A stretch of 64,000 nucleotides of DNA from Populus alba. Its lineage: Eukaryota > Streptophyta > Magnoliopsida > Malpighiales > Salicaceae. The DNA lies in contig NC_133288.1 of assembly GCF_005239225.2 (NCBI RefSeq), forward strand, positions 6,591,035-6,655,034. The letters run 5' to 3'. Shown here in pieces: positions 33,755 to 45,507 of this stretch; position 1 is the stretch's first letter; the number at the start of each line of letters is the position of its first letter. The notes below the pieces were generated by a model. It was not told the DNA's origin. It made no database searches and saw nothing but the letters and a program-made list of their open reading frames with translations. The position numbers and the translations under genes are program-made.

Positions 33755-34516
33755 CTTCCACCAACAGTTTCAGCATTTCTCCTAAAATCCAGCCTTCATT
33801 AAAATATTTAGAAACACAAACCCATACTGTTACATCCAAAAGTTCTCTCCTTCATAGCTTCACACACAAGCTTTTTTTCTGCTACACTATTCTTTCCGAG
33901 ACCCGCCATCCCCACAGTCGAGACGACCGGAATAACTTGTTGATTTAATAAGCAACCCCATAACTTTAGACACATCTTCCTCCATTTCTATAACAATTTC
34001 CGAGCTCTCAAAGAAGGAATCTGTCTCTGAGTCAGGATCCCAGCTAACTTCATGAGTTCTATTTACAGATGCAATCCCAAGCCCACAGCCAACTTACTGA
34101 AAGTTTCTTGATTTCACTGAGGGTTCTATTAATTTTTCATATCAAACGCAACAGGATTGTGTAGTGAAAAGAAATCCGATTCCTCTCCCTTCTGTTTGTC
34201 TTTGCGAAGCGCTTCATAAGCAAAATCGTCTAAAACTTCTTCGGCATTATAACCTACGGTAGCTTCATTGACTCGTCTTTCACTTTCCTTTTCTCAGCAT
34301 CTCAGAGAAAGCTTTTATCAATGTCATCGACTCGTTTAGATTCTGCACCTGTCCTTTCACTTTCCTTTCCCCAGCATCTTGGAGGAACTGCTTTCGAGTC
34401 GTTTACATTTTGCAGCTGTCCTTTCAATCCCCACGCAACTCTGATCCCTTCAGCAGTGAAGGAGCCCACCCTTCCAATGTTCCCTCCTAGGCAAACTTGA
34501 GAAACTCAGCTGCCAT
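33755..34516 (-). pseudogene. CC-NBS-LRR (CNL) disease-resistance pseudogene, truncated
   Basis: Broken minus-strand frames follow a Populus-type CNL protein from its start. MAAEFLKFA begins at 34516; then GSFTAEGIRVAWGLKGQLQ-like sequence is seen through frameshifts, followed by the Rx-type coiled-coil remainder (KDKQKGEESDFFSLHNPVAF), a DPDSETDSFFESSE-like linker, a P-loop relic GMAGLGKN (Thr replaced by Asn) and LLDVTVWVCVSKYFNEGWIL. It stops inside NB-ARC; kinase-2 onward and all LRRs are missing. Several stops and frameshifts are present, and a ~75-bp stretch (CTTTCACTTTCCTTT...CAGCATCT) is duplicated internally at ~34270-34430. The intact family are intracellular immune receptors; this copy cannot encode one. 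Confidence 0.82.
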
Positions 34517-35754
34517 TGTTCTTACTTTGGGCAATTTTTTTTTTTTAAAACAACTTGTTTATCTCGAAAATAAGGGGGGAATGCTCTGAAATTTTTGGAA
34601 TGATTATGAAATGAAAATTAAGGGTGATCAGCAACAAAGCAACATCAACAGGAGAGCAGAGCCGGTTCCCTATAGGAGATTGCGTGATGACAGATTTATT
34701 AAAGGGTGGCTCTAAGTGGTTCCAAAAGCACTTTCAGAACATATCCCGTAAATAAAAACAAATTCTTGGATGTCCATTACTTTCAAAGGAGCAAATGTTC
34801 TAGCAAACTCTTGAAGACCTCACAGCAAATTCAAAGTTGCCCTAGTCAACCTTGTAATTAGAGAACCTGTTACAGGAATATTTGTGTTTTTTAGCAAGTT
34901 TTTCCCAGGACTCCACCAGTGGGAATGATTGACTACACACATAAACGTAATCTACAGAATCAGTTAACGAACCTGAGATTCATTTAGATATAGAAAACCA
35001 GCATTTCAAGTCAAACTGCACCATGTAAAATAAATCTGGCCTTTAAATCAAGCTTGCTTGCTCCATTGATAGATCAGGCCTTTAACTTGAAAAATTATGA
35101 CTGTAGCAAAAATAAGAATAACGAAAAAAGCTAAATTTGCACTAGTCGAATGCAAAGTCTTGGCTGAAACTCTAGAAACTCATTTTTAACAGTGTACAAA
35201 AGCTACTGCCGATTGCTTCAAATTACCTCGCTCTAAACAATTAATGATGTTAAGTCTTATATAATACATACTTGCATGTTGACTAGATAGAAATATCACA
35301 AATTGAAAACCAAAAATCTAAAAAACAAACGTAATTCAACAATTTTTTGCCAGAAAGTCGATAGGCCAACCATATGATCCAGTGGTAAATTTCACTACAG
35401 AATGAGTTGAGCTCCATAGCAATCTGCAAGAATGAGAATAAAAACCTTTATTTTTTGCACCTTAAATCATTCAGAAAAAGAAAAGAAAAGAAAAGAATAC
35501 AAAAAACAGTGGAATTATATGACAGCACAAGCACTCACCAAAAAAGAAAGTTGTGATGCGCAATCCTACTTTATCATTACCAATGTATAAATCACAAAAG
35601 AATGAGTTCTACTGCTGCTTTCTTTTTTTGAGAAATATCCTGTAATTAAGGATGCAAAATAAATAAATTTAAGTGCAAAACATAGTTAAAATGACTTCTT
35701 TTTTTTTAAGAAAAAAGGGAAGGTAGAGTAGCAGTACCACCTGCCTAGCAGAAA
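34517..35754 (-). other. Upstream flank of NBS relic and 3' region of EF-hand gene
   Basis: No coding similarity. The part nearest 35754 should contain the 3' UTR of the EF-hand gene, which reads leftwards. AATAAA-like polyadenylation words cannot be assigned with confidence. Confidence 0.4.
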
Positions 35755-38700
35755 TTAACGGAACTCATCGTGAATGTCATAGTCATCGTCTTCATCACTG
35801 AAAATAGCACTGTAAAATACATATGGATTCTCAATCATCTCTGTCAAGGATAGACGCCCATCTTTATCTGTATCAGCCTGCAATATATTTCATATAATAT
35901 TCAAAATGGACCTTCTACACTCAAAATATCTTCTAAATCATCATTTTGCCATTACAAATACAAAGGTAACAAGGCTAGCAAGCACAGAGTCATACATCAA
36001 TTATCAATCAGACATAAAAGCAATTTGCAGTCAAGATATTACCTGTGACAGGATGTAATCAGCTTGTTGTTTTGCATAATAACGCTCTGATGGATGAAGT
36101 TTCCCAATTATAGGTAGCAATTCCATGTCTGACAAAAATCTATGAAGGGCACACAGCCAGGTCAAGGTATTAATGGAACTTCCAAACCATTTGTGGAAAT
36201 AAGATTACTAGTCAAAGAATACTAAAGAGCAAGAAAAAAAACGCAGAGAGAACACTAAATGAATACCCGTCACCATCTTTGTCTAGCTCATTGAACAACT
36301 TCTTAGCAGGGGCCTCCATTAAATTGTCTGACAGATGTGAAGAGTTATGACCTTCTTCATCATAATTTCTCACCAAATCGAATAGCCCGTGGAAAAACTC
36401 TTGAAAGTTAACCTTGCCATCTTTGTCAGAATCTCTTTCCCTGAGAGAAGGAATAATTAATAAAGAAGGTACAATGAGACAGAGTAACTAAATGTGAAAG
36501 TACACTACTGATAAGTGAATTTTTTATTTGCAATGCATTTAATTCATTAAAGCAGAAACCTAGAAACCAAGAAGAAAGTACTGCATTCTACAAACTTAAA
36601 TTATAATATTTTGATACCTATTTTTATCCACAAGGGCAACGAGTTCTAAACCCAAACTCTTCATGCTAGATAGACCATCTAAATGACCTTTTATGAACTT
36701 ATGTTATTATCAATTTCAAACTAGATAAAAATATTTCTCCAGATTTTCCTGCAAAAACTTTCCACAATTTTGAACATAAAATGACTGTGACAAATAGTCC
36801 CCCATGGAGCCATAGGGATGTCAGAGAAAAGTCCATGAAATGTTTCTAGAACACAGCTCCTTGGATTATATGAAATCATGTAAAACTATTGTTTTTTGTT
36901 TGAACTTAGAGGGGACACAAAGTTAGGTCTTCATGTTGATTCATTCGATCAATAATCTGATTTAGTCTATCTAGAATAAGCTCACTAAAAAAAGCACTAG
37001 CTATTCAAGTTAGGCTAGCATACTGCCATGAGGAAAAATGAAGAAAGTGGAAACTGGAGTCAACAGTAGTATGTTTCAGCTTTTCTTTCCTTTTGATTGT
37101 AAGATTCAAACCCCAGGCTTGACCTCACTCCCCTCAATCTCTACCACAGAAGCCAGATCCAAATGGCAAATCAAAGAATACGCAGATTAGAAGAAGCAAA
37201 GTACAAATCTCTAAGAGAGGCAAATTGATGTAATCTCTGTCACCTTACTTCCTCCTTGCACAACCATTGAAGTAGCTTTGGGTTTTTGCTGTCAGCAGGA
37301 TGTTGAAAGCTGAAATATAGAAAATCAGGAATGGCACACATCAATCAGAATAAAGTAAACGGGTTCTCTTTTCATAAATTAAACTTGGTAAACAAAGTAG
37401 AAACTCACTCATTGAACTCAGTTATATTCAGAAAGCCATCTCCGTCTGCATCTGATGCATTGAAATGTTCTTCTTTCCACCAACCCATATCATAACCAAA
37501 AGAATTGTTGTCTGAAAATCACATAAAACAAGGTCAAGATGGCTTATGATTCTGCAATCAGCTACTTACAGTTGCGTGCACAAAAAAATAAAACAATAGG
37601 ATGTTGACACGGATCCTCGAATAAAGAATTGAGGAAAAAAAAGAACCTTGTTGGTAATGGTAAAGTGTACTTATAAAAGCATGATTCAAATGTAATCTTA
37701 GGTGTCTGAGAAAATCATTACAGACACAGTATCAAGAATAACATCTGTTTTTTGAGCAGCTTCTAAAAAAGTCCCCGAATCAACTAACACCACAAGGTTA
37801 GCAATTTGCTAGATATTTAACCCATATTGTTGTATACTGATTCACATCACTGACTTACATCATTGACTTAGAGGGTGGAGCCACAACCTATGCACGAGGC
37901 AACACGTCTCAGAGTTCAGCGAAATTCAGAGTTCAGCGAAATGGATAGCTTGTCAACTTTCATTGTCGAGAAGATGATTTTACACGATACTTTTATTAAA
38001 ACAGAATGGGAATAAACTTCAAATATATAACTCAAAAACATGAGAATGTTCACACAAACATCTATACATATAAAAATGCATTACAAGAGAGGAGTAAGGA
38101 CATTTACCAGAATTCCGTACCCAACTGGGCGGCTCATACTCCGCAAATGAAACAAACCCATCATGATTTTTATCATGAACATCCATCTCCCTTTTAGTCC
38201 TATGCATAACTTCCTTCTCAGATTGTTTCAAATTCCACTCAGTCAATTCATGTTCACTCACATAACCATCATCTGGTTCCACGTCAATCTTTGGAAATAA
38301 CACCAACAACCTATACATACACTTTAAAAAATTCAGTATATACCACATACAACATAAAAATCCATTCTCTATCACATAAAGACCAACAAAAGTCCAATCT
38401 TCAACACATAAAAGCAAAATGAAAGATACCCTTTCTTTATTACCTACTAATGACAGCATAAGCACCATAAAAATCCTAACTTCATCACAAAAAACACCTA
38501 CAAAAATCCAATCCTCAACACAAAAACACAAAAAACCCATCTTTACTTACCTATTAGTGACATTAAATTTCTCTTCATCATTCACATAGTCTTCAGCATC
38601 AATAAAATCCTCCCACTCGGGCTGTGACTCGTGACCAGCAGCAGCTGAGTCATGAACAAATTCAGGATGTGAATGTTCAAAGTACTGTTTCTCCCATTCC

Positions 38701-38912
38701 TTGTCTTCACGTTTGCGTTCAATGTCAGCAACAAGGGGGTCAAAAGGCACGGGTTCATGGTGGTGGTTGTGGTGGCGGGGTTCGAATTCGAATTTAGAGC
38801 GGATCTTGATGCGGCGGTTGCGGTGGTTCGATGGTTTATTCGGAGTTTGAGTCACTAGTAAAAGAAAAAGTAGAGCTATAGTTATGTATATAATTATTGA
38901 GGTCTTGCTCAT
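35755..38912 (-). CDS. Membrane-anchored six-EF-hand calcium-binding protein (CREC-like)
   Basis: Seven minus-strand exons join in frame to 375 aa: 38551-38912, 38108-38310, 37409-37511, 37244-37309, 36267-36440, 36043-36139, 35755-35877. The alternative exon-4 donor 5 bp earlier would break the frame, so the AAG|GTGACA donor is chosen. Residues ~5-21 form a signal anchor or signal peptide, then a basic, His-rich and acidic lumenal stem. EF loops: one degenerate at ~130-142, then five canonical at 167-178, 209-220, 248-259, 298-309 and 337-348 (each D-x-[DN]-x-D-G...E). This layout matches reticulocalbin/calumenin proteins of the secretory pathway. The C-terminus DIHDEFR resembles calumenin's HDEF retention signal with one extra residue. 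Role (lumenal Ca2+ buffering or chaperone) is inferred from the family. Confidence 0.93.
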
Positions 38913-39544
38913 TGTAAGTGAGATCTAAATTACAGAGGGCTTTAGAGAGAGAAGGGGGCAGGTTTTAGAGAGAGAACGGACAGGTTTCTAGAGGGAGAGA
39001 GGTGGGGTTTGACGATTTGGAGTCGGACAGTTGAAACTTTAAGGGGAAAAGGAAACACAAGTAGAGTCTATCACGTTGTGTGTACTTCGAAGCTGAGATC
39101 AACCGACTCTGTGTGTGTGTGCTTTGTGGAGAATTATTATTCACCTGATATTAATTATACCTTAAGAGCTGTTGGGACAGTAATCATGTTGTTAGGAAAA
39201 TTTATCTTAAGTAGAAGGCTACAAGAGGATGATATTCTTGTTCATATATTTTTTTTCTAGTTTTCAGTTTTCATATGGATGATAAACCTTTTCTCGACAA
39301 TTACATAGATAATTACAAGATCTTTTGGATAAAAGAGTTTTGATGTTTCGTTAATGTATTAAATCGATGATTCTTCTTTTATTTTTGTATTTGTCCACAT
39401 TCCTTATGGTTTATATATCAAATCCATCAAAAAAAAAAAAAAAGCATTGGTGTATAATGTATTTTAAAAAAATACTTAATTAAATAGTCTATAAGTATTG
39501 CTAAACTTATACATGTTGAGTTTTATTTAGAGTGGACATTTTAA
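38913..39544. other. Promoter/leader region of the EF-hand gene
   Basis: 38930-39060 has GAGAGA-rich sequence (CT-rich on the coding strand) typical of plant leaders. The plus-strand frame at 39009-39260 is antisense promoter sequence without a recognised family. Confidence 0.45.
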
Positions 39545-39706
39545 ATTAACATGGGTGCTTGGGCAGTTTATGTGTATCTCAACTAGTCCTACAAGCTCTG
39601 AAGTTAACAACCATGTAAGTCTCCAGTAGCCTGGATGTTTGTGAAATTTGAACTAGTGACCTTTAAGGAGCAAACTCAGGACTTGACTAGTTAAACTACA
39701 TCTCTC
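39545..39706 (-). mobile_element. tRNA-derived SINE, copy 3
   Basis: Minus-strand reading: GATGTAGTTTAACTAGTCAA (A-box region), CTAGTTCAAATTTC (B-box region), then GCTTGTAGGACTAGTTGAGA, with AAACTGCCCAAGCACCC as the 3' end. Colinear with copies 1, 2 and 4. Confidence 0.75.
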
Positions 39707-41750
39707 ATTGTTTTAGAATGGACATTCTTATTTTCTTAGCTTTGATATACATAAATTGGTCACATTTTAGTAGAAATTTTCTGTAAATCAATTCAAAATC
39801 GATGGTATGCCAAAAAAAGTAAGTAGAATTTTTTGTGAAGAAAAAAAAATTCTAACTAGTTAACCTTTTTCAAAATACTAAAGTTTTTAGCTATAAAAAA
39901 ACCTTATAATTAGTATTAATTTAATCAGATAAGTCCAGCCGAGTTTATTCTTTTATGTATTTTTATAGATTTCAACGAGTCGTCATCATCAACTTTTCAT
40001 ATATTAAATTTTCAATGTATATAAGATGTTTTTTTTTTTAGCATGTATAATATGTAATTTCACCAACATTTTTCATCAAGCATGTATCCACAATAATCAT
40101 AGCAGGACACTTCAATCAAGAGTCACCAAAACCAACCAAATGAACATTGGCATCATTTTTTCTACTAATAATATAGTCTCTTGTCCATAAAAAAACTCTT
40201 AAGGTCCAAGTGATAAATATATCTAATTATAAGTACGGAGGTCAAATACAAAAACAATTTCTAGCAAGAAAAGTTAGCTGAAGACCATGAAATATGGCCA
40301 AATCAGATTAGTCCATCTAATTTTTGGACAAGATATGCATTTTTTAATGCTCACTTTTTTCTCTCTCTTTTCTTATGTATTTTATACACACACTAATTTA
40401 AGTATAGAAAATTCCTTACTCTTCAATATTTTTTTTTTTCAAGATTAATAAAGCACGTCAACCAACTTCATGAGGTTTTTTTTTTTTTTATGACTTCATT
40501 AAAAAACAATTTAGCTCACAAATGTTGATCTTGTTATGTTATAGTAACATGAAATATAAATAATCCAAATGTGATACATTTGACCTGAAATCGTGATATA
40601 TCAAAGCTTGTGATTTAGTGATAACTTTCTTCAAAATAATTATTCAAGACATCTCAAGTTTTGATTTTAATGTAGTTATGATAAGATTATATTTCCCTTG
40701 AGAAATTGAGAAATGTCATAGTATTCAGACTTAATTATTAAATACTTGTGACATGTATAAAGGAATAAAAATAAGAGAGAAACTAAAAAAAAAAAATTAA
40801 CATGAAAGAGAATTCTTACATCTTTTAATGGGATAGGAATGATTTTCTCTCTAGTTATTGTACCTGTTACTTATTTTATTTTATTTCTTTTTCTTTGTTT
40901 TGAAGAAAAGCTTTACCCCCTCAGGAAGGAAGGAAGAAAACTTAAAGGTTGAACTATTAATGATAGTAGCCAAGCGAAAAAAAGATGAGTTAACCAATGA
41001 GAACTCGTGCTAGCATTAACTAAAAGGCCAGGCCTGGTAATTAGAGCATGGGCTATAGTGTAAAGCTGAAACAAACAAGTCCTTGATGATAGGACCCAAC
41101 TAGCACATGACGAGCCCAGTAATATTCAGTTCAGCCCATAACCTTCCCTACCATGAGAAATCCACCTCGTAAATTGTTTAAATCAAGCATTTTCTTTTAC
41201 TGTTTTTCTCTTTTATTCGAGAGACCTTAATATTAAAATAAAATAAAATTGTAAGACCCATGCTAGATGTGTAGTTTCAATAAACCTAATGTGGTTAGCG
41301 AATATGAATAGTAACTTATAAATAAGAATTTTTATAATATTTAAGAATTACTTTTTTTTTATGCATGTTTAACAAGTGAGTCCTTGTGAATTTTTTATTT
41401 TGTATTTGAGATAAATATACCTTACATGTGGCTTTTTGTTAAGTGGGGACTTGGATCATTATCCAAGTTGCTAATATATTCTGGTCGGCTATGACACTAG
41501 TTAATTTTATTAATAACACTTCATAAACTAATAACCTTTTAGATATTCATAATTTATTTATTTATTTTTTAAAATTCATCGGCAAGTAGAATTCTATCCA
41601 TAGACAAACAAATAAAAAATAAAAAGTAATGTTATTTGATTTGTTAAAAAATATTATTAATGTTGTAGTGTCACTAAGCATAAGCTTTAAAAGTACGAGG
41701 AATACTAGATTAATATTTACCCACGTGTACACATATAACTACATTAAGCA
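39707..41750. other. AT-rich intergenic DNA, no gene seen
   Basis: No supported frame or RNA. 40900-41170 is slightly less AT-rich and unassigned. Confidence 0.45.
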
Positions 41751-41942
41751 ATTTTTTTTTGATTTACGTAAATGTTTGGACCAGTTTGCACGCACTACGG
41801 CTAATCTCACGGCCCACTGAACATTCTACAAACTCGATAAGCATGCAAGGCACCGCAGAGGTAACAGGCGTGTACAATAAAGTTTGAACTCAGATGCAGA
41901 GGAAGGAAACAAACTCCTTCACCGCTAGACCAAGACCTCAAG
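41751..41942 (-). mobile_element. tRNA-derived SINE of a second family, same 3' domain
   Basis: The minus strand starts TTGAGGTCTTGGTCTAGCGG (A box), has TCTGAGTTCAAACTTTATT (B box), runs through ACGCCTGTTACCTCTGCGG and ends GTGAGATTAGCCGTAGTGCG, with AAACTGGTCCAAACATTTAC and an A-rich tail. The 5' half differs from the other SINEs but the GTGAGATTAG...TGG-CC 3' domain is shared. Confidence 0.8.
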
Positions 41943-43229
41943 TGCTATACTATGCACTTTAGTATATTGATAACGTAGCTAAGTCCTCATATCCTAGCAT
42001 GAATTGCTTGCCTAACTTTACCTCCATCAAGAAAAGTAAGCCTTGATTTAACTGAGAGCCGTTACCAAAGGAAAGGAAAATAAATGGTGGAATGAATGAA
42101 TGCTTGGAAATGTTGGAATAACTATTATTTTTTAAAATATTTTTTATTTTAAAATATATATATAATATATTTTTTTTTTAAAAAAAATAAATTTTAAGTT
42201 AAAGAGAGTTAAAGGCCTGGTGATTGTAAAATTGGCGGACCAACAAATCAATGACCAGCCCAGTAATATGGTGATTTTAGCCCAGTAAAGTTGAGAAGAC
42301 CAAACCCAAAAAAGGCTGAAGCTTCCATGACTCTGGTCCTCCGAAGCTTGGATTTTCTTAAACTTTGCTGGATTCTCCATTCCAAAGCCGAGATTAACGA
42401 CATGGATCAGGCATAAACACATTTTAAGAATTACAAAAAGTTTTGGAAACGTGATTGTGTTTGTATTTTAAAAAAATTAATTATTTTTAATTAAAAATTA
42501 ATTTTTTTATACGTTTTAAATCGTTTTAATACACTATTTTTTTTTTAAAAAATATTATTTTAATATATTTTAGCATAAAAAATATTTTAAAAAAATAATA
42601 TCAACTATATTTGCTCTTGCTAAGACGCCTCGTGCTAAATATCTTTTCACTCGTGCTTATGTTAAAGTAATTCTTAAAAGCACAATTAAAAAGAAAATAA
42701 ATAAATCCTGGGCAGTTGATAATAACTAGAATATTTGACTTCCAATCAGAATATGACTTTTGCTACAAAGTGCATACAAGATTGACAAAAAAAAAATTAT
42801 AAAATCTGTGGGGCTGGAGAAAAATCAGGAAGAGATTATCCAAAACTACTGACCACTTTTTTTTGTGACCATTGATAAAGTTTGACAATTACACACTTTC
42901 TGCGCTCAACCTTTATGATTTCAAGTTCACAAAAGAATTATGGTCATGAGGTAGGTTTAAGCTTTGTACTTTTTGACAAATGATGTGAAGTTGTTTTATT
43001 CCAGTCATGGGATATGTTTGAATCCAAGGAATTTATCTATAAAGTGTCAAAGTTATGAAAATTATTTATGAATTTAAGTAACTTTCAAGGAGTTCAAAAT
43101 ATTTATCTTGATAAAATAATTAAACTATTTAATTTCATTAAAAATATGGATAAATATCATGTGCACAAAACAAAAACAATTAATTGAAATGGAGTTGTTT
43201 TTCTAGACGAAATATTATTTATAGAACAC
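41943..43229. other. Intergenic, with an AT-rich MITE-like block
   Basis: 42445-42620 resembles the AT-rich MITE interior in reverse orientation (TTTAAATCGTTTTAATACAC). 42210-42420 is less AT-rich and unassigned. No gene was recognised. Confidence 0.4.
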
Positions 43230-44160
43230 ATGATTACTTTACTTTAGTCATTAAATATATAGTTGTCTAAGAATTTCTTCATAAAAAATACGAGAGAAAC
43301 AACCTATATATCAAGAATAAAGATTTACAGAGATAAATCTACACGGTCGATTGGGTTGTCCCGGTTCATATACATGGACAAGATACTAAAATGGTTTAAC
43401 GTTGAAGAATCTAAAAGATAACACTTGTTTATTTTGCATAGGATATGTCTTTATAAGAATATGTTTTAAAATATAACTTGAGAGATATATGATGTAAATG
43501 ATTCAACATACTTTGAAAATGCTATATACAAGATCATACGTGTCTTATACTTCGAGTATGACGAGTAAATACTAATTTAATTCAGGTGAGAGTCGTTAGA
43601 AGATCATCAAAAATATTCTTAAGTACTTAAGAAGAACTAATAATGTTTTTCTAGCTCACGAAGAAGATGGGCTAGTAGTTTGTGGTTATTTAAATGCTAG
43701 TTTTCAATTAGATATTAAAAATAATAATTAGTCTAGCTATACTTGACTTTGAATAATTGTGTTACAAGTTGAAAGAATCTTAGACAAGACATTAGAATAG
43801 ATTTTAGTATTTTACAACTAAAGTTGAATACACCTCAACGTTTGAGGAAAAAAAAGTTATTTGGATTAAGAAAATCATCACTGAATGAAATGTGATTTTT
43901 AACATTGTTAATCTAGTAGTCCTGTACTGTGATAACAATAGAGTCATTAATACACTAGTAAAGGAACCAAGATCCCATCAATGATAAAAAAATATACTTA
44001 CACAATTTCATTTAATTAGAAAATCATATAAATAAAACATGGAAAGATAAAGTTGAGCACCCACTAAAGAGAACCCTGTAGATCATCTTACTAAGCCATT
44101 GCACACACAATTTACTATTTACTATGATAGTTTATTTACATCATTGCCCTTCTTAAAAAA
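43230..44160 (+). pseudogene. Copia retrotransposon pol relic (reverse transcriptase / RNase H)
   Basis: Broken plus-strand frames follow the end of a Copia polyprotein: KEFLHKKYE (RT), then NAIYKIIRVLYFEY-like, then KIIKNILKYLRRTNNVFLAH, GLVVCGYLNASFQLD, then KSYLD-like, VVLYCDNNRVINTLVKEPRS (RNase H), and PVDHLTKPLHTQFTIYYDSL. Many stops and frameshifts are present. No 3' LTR could be delimited. Sequences are given only as seen here. Confidence 0.82.
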
Positions 44161-44289
44161 ATAATGGTTTTGTTGTCGGGGTTATTTTGATCTTTTCATA
44201 AAAGAATTGATTGAAGGTGTGTGTGTGTGTATATCTTTTCAATTTTTTTAGTACGGTGGAATTATCTAATTACCCTACAAGTAAAAAAT

Positions 44290-45110
44290 TTTAAAATTGG
44301 AAAAGAAATATGTTTTTATATTTTTTATTTTTTAAAAATACAATAAAACATGTACACCCTTATAATAAAAAAAAATTAAGCCATGTGTATACGGGTTTTT
44401 TGGTATTTTCACTTTGGCTTTTATGATTTTCAAACTCATCAAAGGCATTGTGGTCCTTTAATAAAGTTTAAATATTAATTAAATTAAAAAAGTAATTGGG
44501 GTGTGCAATGCACGGGTTAGAGCGTGCGGCGGCTTCCAGTAACATAAAATACCTTTTTATCATATCCTCTTCCTCCTAGTATGTTGTGTGTTAGCGATGA
44601 TAAGACTGTTTGTCATTAGTCAATCTTCCCCTTTTTTTTTTCTCTCCTCCCCGATAATTACATGCTAGTCTTATTGTTATTGATATTTCAACTTCATTTT
44701 TATTTTTTTGATTTCTAATTTTTGTTATTGTTCTTGGCATTTTTAAATTAATTTTATTTGTTTTTGATTTAGTTATTCAATTTCAAATTATCATATATAT
44801 ATATATATGTTTTCAATTTGAATCTTATTTTTTGATTTTTTTCTTGGTTTTTTTTGTAAATTTTTTATTGATCTTTAATTTTATCATTCAATACAAGTTT
44901 ATGAGTTTTATTTTGTTTTAATTTGGTCCTTATTTTTTTTGATTTTGTTAAATTTATTTTTCTTTTCAATTTAACCTTATAATAAAAAATTTCTAGTTGC
45001 CATCTAATTTGTTTTTTTATTTTGCCTTTCACCTTGATTCATTTATTTTTTATTTTTTTTGAATATTCTACTTAAAATAAAATCTGATATAAACTAGTAA
45101 TTAATTGATT
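44290..45110 (+). repeat. Dispersed AT-rich repeat, copy B
   Basis: Counterpart of 29520-30330. The best-conserved part reads GTGTGTTAGCGATGATAAGA and CTGTTTGTCATTAG and is preceded by GTGCAATGCACGGGTTAGAG with CGTGCGGCGGCTTCCAG. A T-rich tail follows. Confidence 0.55.
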
Positions 45111-45293
45111 GATTTATTTATTTGAAACACACTTGTAATATCTGTATATTATTTTTTATAAAAAAAAATATGGACCCACACTATATATCGCATGTCAACG
45201 TCTAGCTCAATCTAAGCATGCGTTGTTCCCCGTCCTAATTCCAATCTTGAAAATCAACACTTATTTTTTCTCGAAAGATTCCCAATTAATATC

Positions 45294-45323
45294 TTTCTTC
45301 TTCTTCTTCTTCTTCTTCTTCTT
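45294..45323. repeat. (CTT)n microsatellite
   Basis: About ten CTT/TTC units followed by a T run. Confidence 0.92.
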
Positions 45324-45339
45324 TTTTTTTTGATTTTTT

Positions 45340-45454
45340 GCCCCGGTGAGCTATTATATACATGTGATGAAAGGTTTTCATTCGGTTCGGTCAAATTGAC
45401 AATCCCATAAAAAAAATTTGCCGTCCCTTGTTATCAGGACCAAGAAAATCGAAG

Positions 45455-45507
<53 letters not shown>

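Noticed and set aside
37244..37249. Earlier donor GAA|GTAAGG for exon 4 of the EF-hand gene
   Set aside because: It puts a stop codon at the start of the next exon, while the donor 5 bp later restores EF-hand 4 in frame.
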